Shown here: positions 9,902 through 19,937 of the stretch, in pieces | Numbering within the stretch: position 1 is the stretch's first letter | Layout: each line of letters starts with the position of its first letter | Source of the DNA: Formicincola oecophyllae | GTDB taxonomy: Bacteria > Pseudomonadota > Alphaproteobacteria > Acetobacterales > Acetobacteraceae | Length of the DNA: 64,000 nucleotides | Assembly: GCF_006542395.2 (NCBI RefSeq) | Contig: NZ_CP038231.1 | Span: forward strand, 1,881,807-1,945,806 | Direction: 5' to 3' | Translations under genes and position numbers: made by a program | The notes under the pieces: generated by a model | The model's input: only the letters and a program-made list of their open reading frames with translations | Told to the model about the DNA's origin: nothing | Databases searched by the model: none

Positions 9902-10099
9902 AAAACCCCCAAACCTTTTCCAGTCGCCCTGCCGTGCCGCACCCGCTGGGCCTTTGGCCAGGGCGTGGCTGGGAGCAAGGTTAGCGCATGGTGATTGCGT
10001 TGCCCATCTGCGTTGCCTGACAGCATGGCCTCATAGTGCCGAACAAAGCCCAACAGATTTACCAAGGGATGGCCTGTGCAGATTGCTTAGAAGGTTGGT

Positions 10100-11383
10100 T
10101 CAGTTGTTGGAGATGAAAGCGATTTTCCGCGCTAGGCGCCGGCACTCCCGCCCAAGCAGGCGCGCCTTGGCCAGAAGCCCCTCCTGTGTGGTGCTACCCA
10201 CTGGCAGGGAGCGGGCTTGACTGTGCAGTTCCTTGAGCGCGCGCCGGGCCTCCTTGATGTCGCGCACGGTTTGCTGGGTGTAGAATAACCGCATTGTCGT
10301 CAGCGCGCTGTTGAGGGAGCCAACGCGGATCTCCGCCAAGGGGAAGTCCTGCCCGTACTGGGCGCTGTCCACCCCCATGGGGGCCAAGGCCAGCGAAAGC
10401 GCTGATGAATGCGTTGGCGGCATCATCTCAGGCGTGTGGAACAGAAGCGCCTTGCCGCGCTGGCGCAGCACAGCTGGCTGCTGGGTGGGGGCGCCTGCCG
10501 CGCTTTTCAGGTGCCATTCAGGGCTTGGCGCTAGTTCCAGGCGGCTGCAATGGATGTTCTCCACAATGGCGTAGACATGCTGCCCCATGCCGCGCCCGCC
10601 ATTGGCCACCTCCAGCGTGAAGGGCAGGGGCGAGGAGCGGCCGCGCATACGTTTGAGGCCCTTGCGGTCGCGCTCCAGCCCCAGTTGGAAGGAGGCGCGC
10701 GGCAGGAGGCCGAACATGCCGCGCAGCATTTCTGGCTGGGCATCGATGAAGGATTCGCCAGCGCGCACATAGTAGCGCCTGTCCACCTCGCTGCGGTAAG
10801 GGACATTAGGCCCCGGCGGGATAAGGCTGATGACCATGCCGCGCTCACGCACCCTGCCGTCCCTGCCTGTGAAAGCGTACTGGAAGGGAAGGTTCTCCAC
10901 AGCGCTGGCGGCGGGGAACACCGCTTTGGAGAGGTGCGAGTTCAATAATTCAGCATAGCGCGCAGCGTTGGCTGCCCCCAGGGGGCCTTCAAGGCTCATG
11001 GCGGGTTCGCCGTTGCGGTGGGTGCGCTTTTCCGAATGCCCGTCAGAGGTGCGGAAGCAATCCTGCAGGCGCTGAGCGGGGGAGCGGAGGTCGCCTTCAG
11101 GGCCGAAGTTCTTCGGGTCGATCAAGCCCCACACTAAAATACCGCCAGCACTGTTGCTGAAGCCAGAAAGGGCCTTGCTGTAGTTCTTCATGCTGTTGCG
11201 CTGCAGCGTGAAAGGTGGCCTGGGGCGGTTGGTCAGCACCATTTCTTTGAAGTCCAGGTACATGTCCTCCTGCAAGCCATTTTCCAGGATGTCGCGCACA
11301 ACGGCCTGCAGCCTGGCTTGGCGCACTTCTGCGTCATCCATCTGGGCGGCTTCCTGAACGCGCCTGAGCATGGGCTGAACCAT
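10100..11383 (-). CDS. AlbA_2 (Schlafen-like) domain protein
   Basis: A 427-residue protein whose N-terminal half matches the AlbA_2 / divergent AAA-4 domain: DMYLDFKEM, then FSNSAGGILVWGL, and later RRYYVRAGESFIDA. These are the usual hallmark segments of this putative nucleic-acid-binding domain. The C-terminal half (from about residue 220) is unrecognised, with basic and helical content at the end. Such proteins occur in regulators and in defence loci; nothing in the neighbourhood decides its role. An alternative start lies four codons downstream. Confidence 0.75.
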   Translation of the reverse strand: MVQPMLRRVQEAAQMDDAEVRQARLQAVVRDILENGLQEDMYLDFKEMVLTNRPRPPFTLQRNSMKNYSKALSGFSNSAGGILVWGLIDPKNFGPEGDLRSPAQRLQDCFRTSDGHSEKRTHRNGEPAMSLEGPLGAANAARYAELLNSHLSKAVFPAASAVENLPFQYAFTGRDGRVRERGMVISLIPPGPNVPYRSEVDRRYYVRAGESFIDAQPEMLRGMFGLLPRASFQLGLERDRKGLKRMRGRSSPLPFTLEVANGGRGMGQHVYAIVENIHCSRLELAPSPEWHLKSAAGAPTQQPAVLRQRGKALLFHTPEMMPPTHSSALSLALAPMGVDSAQYGQDFPLAEIRVGSLNSALTTMRLFYTQQTVRDIKEARRALKELHSQARSLPVGSTTQEGLLAKARLLGRECRRLARKIAFISNN

Positions 11384-11507
11384 GGTACACCCCCTGTGTG
11401 CCGCTGTGTGTTCCTGTTGTGCCTACAGCTGCGCCGCCAAGCGCCACCGTGGCCCCTGGCGCGCCACCCCACACCGCAGACCATCGCACGCTTTCAAGGG
11501 GGGCGTG

Positions 11508-13373
11508 TCAAGCGCGGCCTGAGGGGCTGCTGCCCACAAGCGTGCCCGCCATGATGCAGTGGCAGTGGGTGGCACCCACTACGATGTGCTCCGCTAACTC
11601 CACCCCCACCAGCGCCAAAGCGTCCTGCACTTTGTCAGTCATCTGTTTGTCCATGGCAGAGGGGGTGGGATCGCCGCTGGGGTGGTTGTGCACCACCAGA
11701 ACGCTGTGCGCCTGGAGTTCCAGCGCCAGGCGCGCGATCTCACGCGGGTAGACGGGCGCTTGATTGACAGTGCCTGTTCCTGTGATGCGTTCAGCAACGC
11801 TGTGGCCATGCTGGTTGAGGAACAGCACCCTGAACTGCTCTTCCCCCAAATTGCCCATCATGACGGCTAGATGGTGGAGGAGCGCCAAAGGAGCTTGGCG
11901 CAAATCCAGCCCTTCCAGGCGGGCTGCGCTTAAACGGTGGCAGAGGGCGCGCAGCACCATCAGGTGCATGGCGGTGCCCTCCACTGGTTTGGCCTCCCCC
12001 CAGGCCCACTGCCCCTGAACGCGCAATGCCAGCGGGTCTTGTAGAAGGCAGCGCAGGCGCAAACTGGCCACAGCTTCATGGTGGGCTGTTTGGCGCCCTC
12101 CCAAGGATTGAATACGGTGCGCGCGGCTTGGGCCGGACAATGGTATGGGGCGCTTGCCTGAAGGGGGGCACTGGGCTTCCTGCAGCCCTTCTGCTCCACG
12201 GGCCCATTCTGGCGCTGCCCCAGCTGGGTAGTAGGCGCCTTCCAAACCTGCCTCCGTAGCGGTCAGGCCAGCCATGAACTCGTCAGCGTCTGGGACGCTG
12301 TCAGCCAGCGTGAAGGGGGGTGGGCTTTCTTCTGCCCCCTCTGCCCAGTCATTTTGGCGGAGGGCGGCCTGCAGGTTGGGTGGCAACGCCACCACGCCCC
12401 ACAGGCAGCCCAAGGCCTGGCCCAACGTTTCAAGCGTTTGCCACGCCGGTTGCCCTGGGTGGAGGGTGGGCAGGCGGGCATTCCAATCCACTTTGGCCGG
12501 TTTAGCGTGTTCCGGACTGGCATGTTTCCGGCAACGCTCCGATTGGACGGGGCCATGGAGGGCAACGGCGCTTTGGTGGGCAGGCTCATCCAAAGCTGGC
12601 AAGGGCAACATGGTGTGGATAACAACCCCCAAATGAGCCAGGCCATCCCGCAAGGCCGCGCGGGCCTGGCCATGTTCGGCCGCCAACCAGGTTGGTGGTG
12701 CCAACACCACCAGCGCCGTGGCCCCCACCAGCAAGCAGCGTCTGGCCAGCAGGGGGAGAGCGCCATGCCAGCCACCGGTGAACAGGTTCTCATCAGCTAG
12801 GATGTTGTTGGCGCTGCCCAGGAAAAGCACCCTGAGAGCGCGTGTGGGGGCTGTGTTGGCAGGGCTTTTGCCAGGGCCCGGCTGATGGAGAGCTGGAGTG
12901 GTTGAGAAGGGCTGTGGCGCCGCTTGGAGATAGGCTTCCAGCCGTTCTGGCCCCTCAAGCAACCAAGGCCGCAGGGTTAGGCCAGGCGCTAAGTGGGACA
13001 AGCAAAGCGCAGGCAGCGCTAGCAGGGCGCTGGCTTTGGGGCTGGCGCCAGCAGCGGCTAGGGCTGATGGTTCCGCCCCCAGAAGCCCGGCCAAACCTTT
13101 GAAGGCCGCCAAAAAGTGCTTGGCGGTTGCCTTGGTGTCACGCCTTGGGTGGCTGGCAAATAGCAAGGCTTCAATCAGTTCGTAATCAGCCAGCCCCTCT
13201 GGCCCGTGGCGGAGGATGCGCCCGCGCAAACGCGCCCTGTGGCCAGCCCCCGCCGCGCTGCGCGCCTTGGTTGGGGTGTGTGCGCCCTTGGTCACGGCTT
13301 TGCCCGTTTCCTTCCCCCCTGGTGGGGCGGCAGGTGAAGCTGGCGCTGGATTGGATGTTTTGCGCGTGGCCAT
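11508..13373 (-). CDS. radC: RadC family protein with two JAB domains, the first degenerate
   Basis: RadC proteins are usually about 220-230 residues; this one has 621. It begins with an Ala/Pro/Lys-rich tail, then the RadC N-terminal helix-hairpin-helix region (about 43-110, GHRARLRGRILRHGPEGLADYELIEAL). A first JAB/MPN-like domain follows (about 180-265, LRVLFLGSANNILADE), but the metal-binding HNHPSGDP is replaced by APPTWLAAEHG, so it should not bind zinc. After a long linker, a second, complete JAB domain (about 520-610) has the full motif HNHPSGDPTPSAMD. Domain duplication with decay of one copy is the simplest reading. The gene diverges from uvrD with only 17 bases between the two start codons. 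Confidence 0.85.
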   Translation of the reverse strand: MATRKTSNPAPASPAAPPGGKETGKAVTKGAHTPTKARSAAGAGHRARLRGRILRHGPEGLADYELIEALLFASHPRRDTKATAKHFLAAFKGLAGLLGAEPSALAAAGASPKASALLALPALCLSHLAPGLTLRPWLLEGPERLEAYLQAAPQPFSTTPALHQPGPGKSPANTAPTRALRVLFLGSANNILADENLFTGGWHGALPLLARRCLLVGATALVVLAPPTWLAAEHGQARAALRDGLAHLGVVIHTMLPLPALDEPAHQSAVALHGPVQSERCRKHASPEHAKPAKVDWNARLPTLHPGQPAWQTLETLGQALGCLWGVVALPPNLQAALRQNDWAEGAEESPPPFTLADSVPDADEFMAGLTATEAGLEGAYYPAGAAPEWARGAEGLQEAQCPPSGKRPIPLSGPSRAHRIQSLGGRQTAHHEAVASLRLRCLLQDPLALRVQGQWAWGEAKPVEGTAMHLMVLRALCHRLSAARLEGLDLRQAPLALLHHLAVMMGNLGEEQFRVLFLNQHGHSVAERITGTGTVNQAPVYPREIARLALELQAHSVLVVHNHPSGDPTPSAMDKQMTDKVQDALALVGVELAEHIVVGATHCHCIMAGTLVGSSPSGRA

Positions 13374-13390
13374 CAGGCGCCCAAGGCTTT

Positions 13391-16105
13391 ATGAAAAGGG
13401 TTGTGACCCATCAACGCTCCCCCTCCCCCCCTGCCGAGACACCATCACTGTTCACGTACAGTGGCGACCAAGGCGTGGCGGAACCTTCCCCCAGCCAGGC
13501 CACCACCCCCGCAGTGGAGGAGCCGCCGCCTGCTGACGAAGGTGCCTATGGCGCCTTTGACCCCAGCAGCCCGGCCAGCCCACCCCCTGAAGGCCCCCCT
13601 GACCCTGAAAAAGAACAAGAGAGGGCGCAGGATGGGGCGCAAAGTGATTATACAGCACACCCACCCCTGCCAGAGGAACCGCCAACGGGCCCTTTCACCG
13701 CTACCGCTGCAGCTGGGGACTATCTCTCTGGGTTGAACGCGGCCCAAAGGCGCGCTGTGGAAACCACGGAAGGCCCCTTGTTGATCCTGGCTGGTGCTGG
13801 CACAGGCAAAACACGCGTCCTGACCACACGCTTTGCCCACATCCTGTTGGAAGGGCGTGCCTGGCCAGGGCAGGTGCTGGCTGTGACCTTCACCAACAAA
13901 GCCGCCAGGGAGATGAGGGAGCGCATCAGCGCGCTGCTCGGCAGGCCTGTGGAAGGGATGTGGCTTGGCACGTTCCACGCGCTCTGCGCGCGGATGCTGC
14001 GCACCCACGCCCCGCTTGTGGGGCTTGGGCGTGACTTTACCGTTCTGGACAGCGATGACCAGACGAGGCTCCTCAAGCAAATCATGGCTGGCCAGGCCGT
14101 TGACCAGAAGCGCTGGCCAGCGCGGCAGCTCCTCAGCCGTATTCAACTTTGGAAGGATAGCGGGCTTCTGCCAAGCGACATTGGCCCAACAGAGGATGAC
14201 GGGATGGCCGGCGGCCAGGCGCGCGCGCTCTACACCCGTTACCAGCAGCGCCTGCGCGAACTCAACGCCTGCGACTTCGGCGACCTGATGCTGCACATGG
14301 TCAGCTTGTTTCGCGCCCACCCGGAAGTCTTGGCGCAGTACCGCAGGAAGTTCCGCTACATCATGGTTGATGAGTACCAGGACACTAACCGAATTCAGTA
14401 CGAATGGCTGAAAATGCTGGCCCAGCCTGAAGCGGGCGGCAGCCAGGGCGCTGGCGAGGCACCACGAGCCCCCAACATCGCCTGCGTGGGCGATGACGAC
14501 CAGTCCATCTACTCCTGGCGGGGGGCGGATATCAGCAATATTCTGAGCTTTGAGAAGGACTTTCCCAGTGCCGCCATTGTGCGGCTGGAAAGCAACTACC
14601 GCTCCACAGCGCACATCCTGGGGGCGGCTTCTGGCGTCATTAGTTTCAACGAGGGGCGGCTTGGCAAGACCCTCCACCCCTCTGACGCGGCAGAGGAAGG
14701 CGAGCGCGTCATGGTGGTGGACGCCGCTGATTCAGCTGCTGAGGCCCGCCTGGTGGCGCAGATGGCCAAGCGCCTTCACCAAAGCGTGCCGCAGGACTGG
14801 GGGGATATGGCCGTTCTGGTACGCGCTGGCTTCCAGACCAGGCCGTTTGAGGAAGTCTTGATGCGCGAAGGCCTGCCCTACCAAGTTGTGGGCGGCGTGC
14901 GCTTTTATGAACGCGCTGAAGTGCGTGACGCCATCGCTTACATCCGCGCCATGGCCCAGCCCCATGACGACCTGGCGTTTGAACGCATCATCAACGTGCC
15001 AAGGCGTGGTGTTGGCGCAGCCTCCCTGCAGCGCCTGCGCGATGAGGCCAGCGCGCGCGGGCTTTCGCTGCAGCAAGCTGTGGCAGCCACCCTCAAAGAG
15101 GGCAAAATGAAAGGCAAGGCCGCCACCCAGCTGGCAATGCTGCTGGAGGTGCTAGAGAAAGGCCGTGCCATGCTGGGCGCAGGGCCAGGTGGCGCCCAAG
15201 ATCTCCAAGCCCACCAGGGCGCCAGCGCTGGCGGGGGGCTGCGCGAAAGCCTGGGACCAAGCCATGTCCAGGCCGCCAACCAAGTGCTGGAAGGCAGTGG
15301 TTACCTGCAGATGTGGCGTGACGACAAAAGCGTGGAGGCCCCAGGCCGGCTGGAAAACCTGGCCGAGCTCCTCCACGCCATGGGGGACTACCCCTCCCTG
15401 CCAGCCTTCCTGGAACATGTGGCGCTGGTGATGGACAGTGACACTGTGCGCGATGATGGCGGCCGCCTTTCCTTGATGACGCTGCACGCTGCCAAGGGGT
15501 TGGAGTTCGATACCGTTTTCCTGCCTGGGTGGGAGGAGGGGGTCTTCCCCTCCCAGCGCTCTGTGGATGAGCGCGGCCAGGAAGGGCTGGAGGAGGAGCG
15601 GCGCCTGGCCTATGTAGGGCTAACGCGCGCCAGGAAGCGCGCCGTGGTGCTGAACGCTGCCAGGCGGCGCTTGTACAATGGCTGGCAGGATGCCATCCCA
15701 AGCCGCTTCTTGGATGAACTGCCCGAACATCACATCTACCGCCAAAGCCAGCGCCGCCCAGGGCAACCTGCACCCCACCAGCGCAGCGCCTGGGGCGCGC
15801 CTAGTGGGGGCACATTTAAGCACCCTTACAGGGGTGGAACCTTCAGGGCGCAGGACGCTGGCAGTGGGCGCCCAGGCACAGCCACCACGCCCGTGCGCGC
15901 GCCTGCTGAGTCAGTTCCCAGCAGCACGCCAGCCAGGCCCCGCCCAACCATGCGCCCCCACAGCTTCACGCTGGGGCAGATGGTCCAGCACAACCGCTTT
16001 GGCGAAGGCACCATTCTGGCTGTGGAAGGTGACCGCTTGACCATCCATTTCCAGGACCACGGCGACAGGCGCATCATGGCGCGCTTCGTCACCCCTCTTT
16101 CCTAA
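13391..16105 (+). CDS. uvrD: ATP-dependent DNA helicase UvrD/PcrA
   Basis: Superfamily 1A helicase of 904 residues that unwinds DNA in repair and replication. Motifs in order: LAGAGTGKTRVL (Walker A, about residue 135), DEYQDTNRIQYEW, GDDDQSIYSWRGAD, LMTLHAAKGLEFD, YVGLTRARKRA. The C-terminus ends with the Tudor-like domain of UvrD/PcrA (LGQMVQHNRFGEGTI...). About 110 Pro/Glu/Ala-rich residues precede the helicase core (LSGLNAAQRRAVE), longer than usual. The ATG at 13391 (MKRVVTHQRS) was preferred to a frame opening at 13127, because the earlier part overlaps the divergent radC gene. Confidence 0.95.
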   Translation: MKRVVTHQRSPSPPAETPSLFTYSGDQGVAEPSPSQATTPAVEEPPPADEGAYGAFDPSSPASPPPEGPPDPEKEQERAQDGAQSDYTAHPPLPEEPPTGPFTATAAAGDYLSGLNAAQRRAVETTEGPLLILAGAGTGKTRVLTTRFAHILLEGRAWPGQVLAVTFTNKAAREMRERISALLGRPVEGMWLGTFHALCARMLRTHAPLVGLGRDFTVLDSDDQTRLLKQIMAGQAVDQKRWPARQLLSRIQLWKDSGLLPSDIGPTEDDGMAGGQARALYTRYQQRLRELNACDFGDLMLHMVSLFRAHPEVLAQYRRKFRYIMVDEYQDTNRIQYEWLKMLAQPEAGGSQGAGEAPRAPNIACVGDDDQSIYSWRGADISNILSFEKDFPSAAIVRLESNYRSTAHILGAASGVISFNEGRLGKTLHPSDAAEEGERVMVVDAADSAAEARLVAQMAKRLHQSVPQDWGDMAVLVRAGFQTRPFEEVLMREGLPYQVVGGVRFYERAEVRDAIAYIRAMAQPHDDLAFERIINVPRRGVGAASLQRLRDEASARGLSLQQAVAATLKEGKMKGKAATQLAMLLEVLEKGRAMLGAGPGGAQDLQAHQGASAGGGLRESLGPSHVQAANQVLEGSGYLQMWRDDKSVEAPGRLENLAELLHAMGDYPSLPAFLEHVALVMDSDTVRDDGGRLSLMTLHAAKGLEFDTVFLPGWEEGVFPSQRSVDERGQEGLEEERRLAYVGLTRARKRAVVLNAARRRLYNGWQDAIPSRFLDELPEHHIYRQSQRRPGQPAPHQRSAWGAPSGGTFKHPYRGGTFRAQDAGSGRPGTATTPVRAPAESVPSSTPARPRPTMRPHSFTLGQMVQHNRFGEGTILAVEGDRLTIHFQDHGDRRIMARFVTPLS

Positions 16106-16143
16106 CTTGGCAGCACCCCTTTGAAGCTGGCCAGCGCCCTTGG

Positions 16144-17487
16144 TCAGGGTGCTGGTTGGCGGGGGTAGTTGTTGTTCAGGAGCACATGGGCTGGTGCGTC
16201 CCCCTTAAACTGGTAGGGGGCGCGCACATTGCCCGCCAGGATGCTGTTGCTGACGATGATATGGCTGACTTGGGGGGTGTAGACCACAAGCCCGTAATCC
16301 TGCGTGGCAGGTAGGTTGCGCCATTGGCCAGATGTGATGGCGTTGAGGATGATGTTGTCGCCACCCTTGACGACAACGCCGGAATGCCCCCGTTGCAGAA
16401 CCGAATTGCCAATGACCTGCGTGTTGCTGACGGAAAGATCATGGACATTCTGCACGACCAGGCCATCCTGCCGGCTGCCTTCGATGGTGTCGCCCGTCAT
16501 CACCACATTGTGGATGCCAGGCTCCCCCCCTGCAGTGCCAGCGCCGATTTCCACCCCATTGCCGCGTGAGACCCCGACACGTGTTGAGGTCATTTGCACG
16601 CTGTGGATAAGGTTGCCATGGCCTGGGTTCAGCAGCAGGCCGCTATGGAGGGAGTCGTCAAGGTCGCAACCATCAATCCAGATGTCAAACGCCTGCCCTG
16701 ATGTCCATCCGGCATGGGGGCGCTGGGGGCCTGCCGGATCCACGAGAACGGCCCAGCCCTGGCCGTCCAGGCTGGCGTTGACCAGGTGCAGGGCGCCTGT
16801 CGCCTCCACATGCACGCCAGCGTTGGAGGGTTCGTCATCGTTATTGAAGGCCGTTACGTTTGAAAGGACCTGCAAGGGGCCGCCAACAATGTGGAAGCTG
16901 TCGTGCCCCACATGGGAGACATCCACCGCCGTTAGGCGCAGGCCCCCAGCGCCATCTTCCCTGAAGCCGTCATGGAAAGCAGCCACGTTGACGTCAGTCG
17001 CTTGGAAATCGGCCATGCCAATGACGTGCAAACCAACACCCCCTTGGGGGCCAGGGCCGAAAAAGGAGAGGTGGCGTGCCCCACCACCAAAGTAATGGCC
17101 AGCCCACAGCAGCAAGTCCTTGTGGGGTGCCACCATCCGTAAGGATGAAAGGTGCTTGCCCGCACCAGTGACATAGATAGGCGCAGCAGCCACCAGGGTT
17201 TCGTTGACGGTGCACTTGCTGCCAGCAGGCAGGATCACCTCCCCACCCCCTGCTTTGTTAAGGGCAGCGAACACGCGCTTGAAAACGGCTGTATCGTCAG
17301 CTAGGCCATTGCAGGCGGCCCCCGCCCGCACCACGTCCACTTGGCGCGCCTGCTGTCCAGGGGCCAAAGCTGCGGCTGGAGCGGCGTTGAGGGCGCACAG
17401 CGCTGCAACCCCCCCGGCCATGGCACACTGGGCCATGGCGTGACGGCGTTTCAGCAGGGCAATCACTGTGGCTTTCCTGAGGGACAT
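16144..17487 (-). CDS. Secreted right-handed beta-helix (pectate lyase 3-like) protein
   Basis: A 447-residue protein with an N-terminal export signal (basic start, hydrophobic GGVAALCALNAAPAAALA). The mature part begins with the pectate-lyase-superfamily pattern (DDTAVFKRVFAALNKAGGGEVILPAG) and continues as repeated short strands typical of a parallel beta-helix (VVMTGDTIEGSRQDGLVVQN; NSVLQRGHSGVVVKGGDNI). It could act on polysaccharide, but no catalytic residues can be assigned. It diverges from the glycosyltransferase at 17631, hinting at a shared surface-polysaccharide role. A second beta-helix protein is encoded at 44830. Confidence 0.75.
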   Translation of the reverse strand: MSLRKATVIALLKRRHAMAQCAMAGGVAALCALNAAPAAALAPGQQARQVDVVRAGAACNGLADDTAVFKRVFAALNKAGGGEVILPAGSKCTVNETLVAAAPIYVTGAGKHLSSLRMVAPHKDLLLWAGHYFGGGARHLSFFGPGPQGGVGLHVIGMADFQATDVNVAAFHDGFREDGAGGLRLTAVDVSHVGHDSFHIVGGPLQVLSNVTAFNNDDEPSNAGVHVEATGALHLVNASLDGQGWAVLVDPAGPQRPHAGWTSGQAFDIWIDGCDLDDSLHSGLLLNPGHGNLIHSVQMTSTRVGVSRGNGVEIGAGTAGGEPGIHNVVMTGDTIEGSRQDGLVVQNVHDLSVSNTQVIGNSVLQRGHSGVVVKGGDNIILNAITSGQWRNLPATQDYGLVVYTPQVSHIIVSNSILAGNVRAPYQFKGDAPAHVLLNNNYPRQPAP

Positions 17488-17630
17488 GGCGCACCTGGCC
17501 GTTGCGGGCCTGCACCCTGCGGCAGAAGCCCTGATGGTTGACTTTCAAGGCGGCTTTGGCAGAAATGCCCAGCACCATAGTTACATAAATTATATACCAT
17601 CACTGAACATTTGCCGGGTAAAGTACAAAC

Positions 17631-19808
17631 ATGCGTGTTGGCGTCATCGTGCAGGGGCTTTTCGAGAAAAGCGATTCAATTGGCTATGACGCTGTCCTCC
17701 AGCACAAATTGCTGCGGCAAGCGCATGACTGCACCCTTTACGCTGAAACCAGCAACCCGGCCCTGCACCCGGATGTCACCATCAAGGGCATGGACGACTT
17801 CCACCGCGACTTCAGCGGCCTTGACCTGGTCATCTACCATTTTTGCGATGGCTGGGCGGAAATGGATGCTTTCGTCCTCAAGCGCCCTGAGAAGTTCATC
17901 GTCAGGTGGCACAATAACACGCCGCCCTGGTTCTACGTCTTCAAGCAGAAGCGCTTTGCGCAGCGTTCGCTGCAGGGCTTCGAGGTCATTGCGGACTTCG
18001 CAGCTGCCCAGGTGCGCTTACTGACCAATTCCCGCTTCACCTCTGAACAGTTCGCTGTTCTGGGGGGGGACAGAAACCGCGCTGAAGTGGTCTATCCAGG
18101 CAGCCGCTACCTTTTCTCCCCGCCTGAAAAGTTCCAGAACGCTGGCGACAGACGGGGAGACGTCATCAATGTTCTTTTTGTGGGGCGATTCGTGGCCCAT
18201 AAAGGGCACCGCAACCTCATCCACGTGTGCGACTTCATTGCGCGCCATTCCCCCTACCATGTGAACCTGCACATCGTGGGGCGCAGGGACACCGCCCTTG
18301 ATGAATATAATAGCGAGATCGAGGCCCTGTCCGCGGCCTCTGCCGCTGAAGTGCACGTTTACGGCGAAGTCAGCGAGGCAAAGCTTTACGAACTTTACGA
18401 CACCGCCGACGTTTTCCTGTTCCTGTCGGAGCATGAGGGCTTCGGCTTGCCTGTGTTTGAGGCCATGTCGCGCAATCTGCCTCTGGTGGCCTGGCGTACA
18501 AGCGCCCTTGATGACCTTCTGGAGTCCCACCCACTGGCTTTCAAGGCGTTTGATATAGCCCATTTCGCTGCAGCCGTGCTGGCCCTCAAAAAGCCTGAGG
18601 TGCGCGCGCGCACCCTGGCCATCCAGCAAGGGTTTGGCGCGCTCTACGCCCTGGACGTGGTCAAGCGCCAGCTTCTGGGGGCGGTGGGGACCCTCGCCAA
18701 TGACCAGCAAGGCCCAGGCGCCCTACCAGCAGCCACAGCGCCACAGGCTGAAGCCACCCCCCCAGCTGAGGGTGCCAACCACGCCTTTGTGCGCAACGCC
18801 TTGGAGGAGGAGCGCGCGCGCTTGCCCGCCGTCAAAGGCGCCAATGCCTTCCTGCACGATTTCAGCGGGCACTACGTTTCCAAATACGACCTGAAAGTGT
18901 TCCGGACATTCTTCGATGAGCAGCAGCGCAACGACATCAACTCCATGGGTAACCTGGCCCAGGGGCGCGTCAACGCCATTGATCTGGCGCCGGAGGCCTT
19001 CAGCCTTCACCATGGCGAGAAAAAGCCTGACCACCTGTTGATCCCAGCAGGCGCGCCGCACCGCAAGCATATTTTCTTCGGCCCCTATGCTGACATCAAG
19101 CAAGGCCACTACGAACTCGACCTGGTGTTTGCAGCCCAGGAGGGGGGGAGTTATCCCCGCATCCGTGTTGAGCTGGCTTCGCGCACGCATGGGGTTTTCG
19201 CCGTGTTTACCAGGCGCTTGCCCCACACCAGGGGAATGGCTTTCCATATCCCCGCTGACGATAGTGATTTCGAAATCAGGGCAACCAGCCTCGACCCCAT
19301 CAGGGAGGACATCCTGTTCCAAAAAGCGGTGCTACGCAGGGCTGCCCCGCGTGACGCCGTCACAGTCAGCGCTGAGGCCTTCACAGCCCCTGGCGCCATC
19401 CACCTTAAAGGGGCGCTTGAGTTCCCAGCCAAGGCTCATGCCAAGGGCACGGTCCTGCTCAGTGGCGCTAGCGGGCCCTTGGGCAAGGGGCCACACATTC
19501 TGGACATGGTTTTCAGGAACATTGGCTACCAGCGCCCCTGCCCCGTGGTGCTGCAGGTGCGTGCCCACAACCCTGGCGGGGGGGAGGGACCACTCCTCCA
19601 GAAGATGGAAGGGGACATCACGCAGTTAAGGAAAGTGCCCCTGGACGTGCCACGCCCTGGCACAAGGGTGGTGATGGAGGTAGCAATGCTGGGCGCTTTT
19701 GAAGGGGACATGGTGTTTGAAGGCGCCCAAATCACCAGCAACCCACCTGCCACCAACCCCAAGGCTAAGGGGTTGCGCAAGCTCACCCGCCTGTTCAGGA
19801 AGAAGTGA
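17631..19808 (+). CDS. GT4-family glycosyltransferase with C-terminal beta-rich modules
   Basis: A 725-residue protein. Residues 1-370 form a GT-B glycosyltransferase of family 4: NVLFVGRFVAHKGHRNLIHV at the start of the second Rossmann domain and the nucleotide-sugar motif EHEGFGLPVFEAMS. From about 400 onward are two similar blocks that look like beta-sandwich modules (HIFFGPYADIKQGHYELDLVF and LSGASGPLGKGPHILDMVF), possibly carbohydrate-binding, followed by a basic tail. Likely job: adding sugar to an exopolysaccharide or glycoprotein; the donor and acceptor are unknown. ATG at 17631 follows an AT-rich upstream region. Confidence 0.85.
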   Translation: MRVGVIVQGLFEKSDSIGYDAVLQHKLLRQAHDCTLYAETSNPALHPDVTIKGMDDFHRDFSGLDLVIYHFCDGWAEMDAFVLKRPEKFIVRWHNNTPPWFYVFKQKRFAQRSLQGFEVIADFAAAQVRLLTNSRFTSEQFAVLGGDRNRAEVVYPGSRYLFSPPEKFQNAGDRRGDVINVLFVGRFVAHKGHRNLIHVCDFIARHSPYHVNLHIVGRRDTALDEYNSEIEALSAASAAEVHVYGEVSEAKLYELYDTADVFLFLSEHEGFGLPVFEAMSRNLPLVAWRTSALDDLLESHPLAFKAFDIAHFAAAVLALKKPEVRARTLAIQQGFGALYALDVVKRQLLGAVGTLANDQQGPGALPAATAPQAEATPPAEGANHAFVRNALEEERARLPAVKGANAFLHDFSGHYVSKYDLKVFRTFFDEQQRNDINSMGNLAQGRVNAIDLAPEAFSLHHGEKKPDHLLIPAGAPHRKHIFFGPYADIKQGHYELDLVFAAQEGGSYPRIRVELASRTHGVFAVFTRRLPHTRGMAFHIPADDSDFEIRATSLDPIREDILFQKAVLRRAAPRDAVTVSAEAFTAPGAIHLKGALEFPAKAHAKGTVLLSGASGPLGKGPHILDMVFRNIGYQRPCPVVLQVRAHNPGGGEGPLLQKMEGDITQLRKVPLDVPRPGTRVVMEVAMLGAFEGDMVFEGAQITSNPPATNPKAKGLRKLTRLFRKK

Positions 19809-19937
19809 GGCGCAGCGCCCTCGCTATGCTGGGCTGGGCTGGGTCTTCATGCTACCCTTCGCAGCCTGCCCCTCCCCAGGTCCTGCGTGGGAACACCAGG
19901 CCCCACCCCCTTTCCCCCGGCAACACCAGGCTGCACC

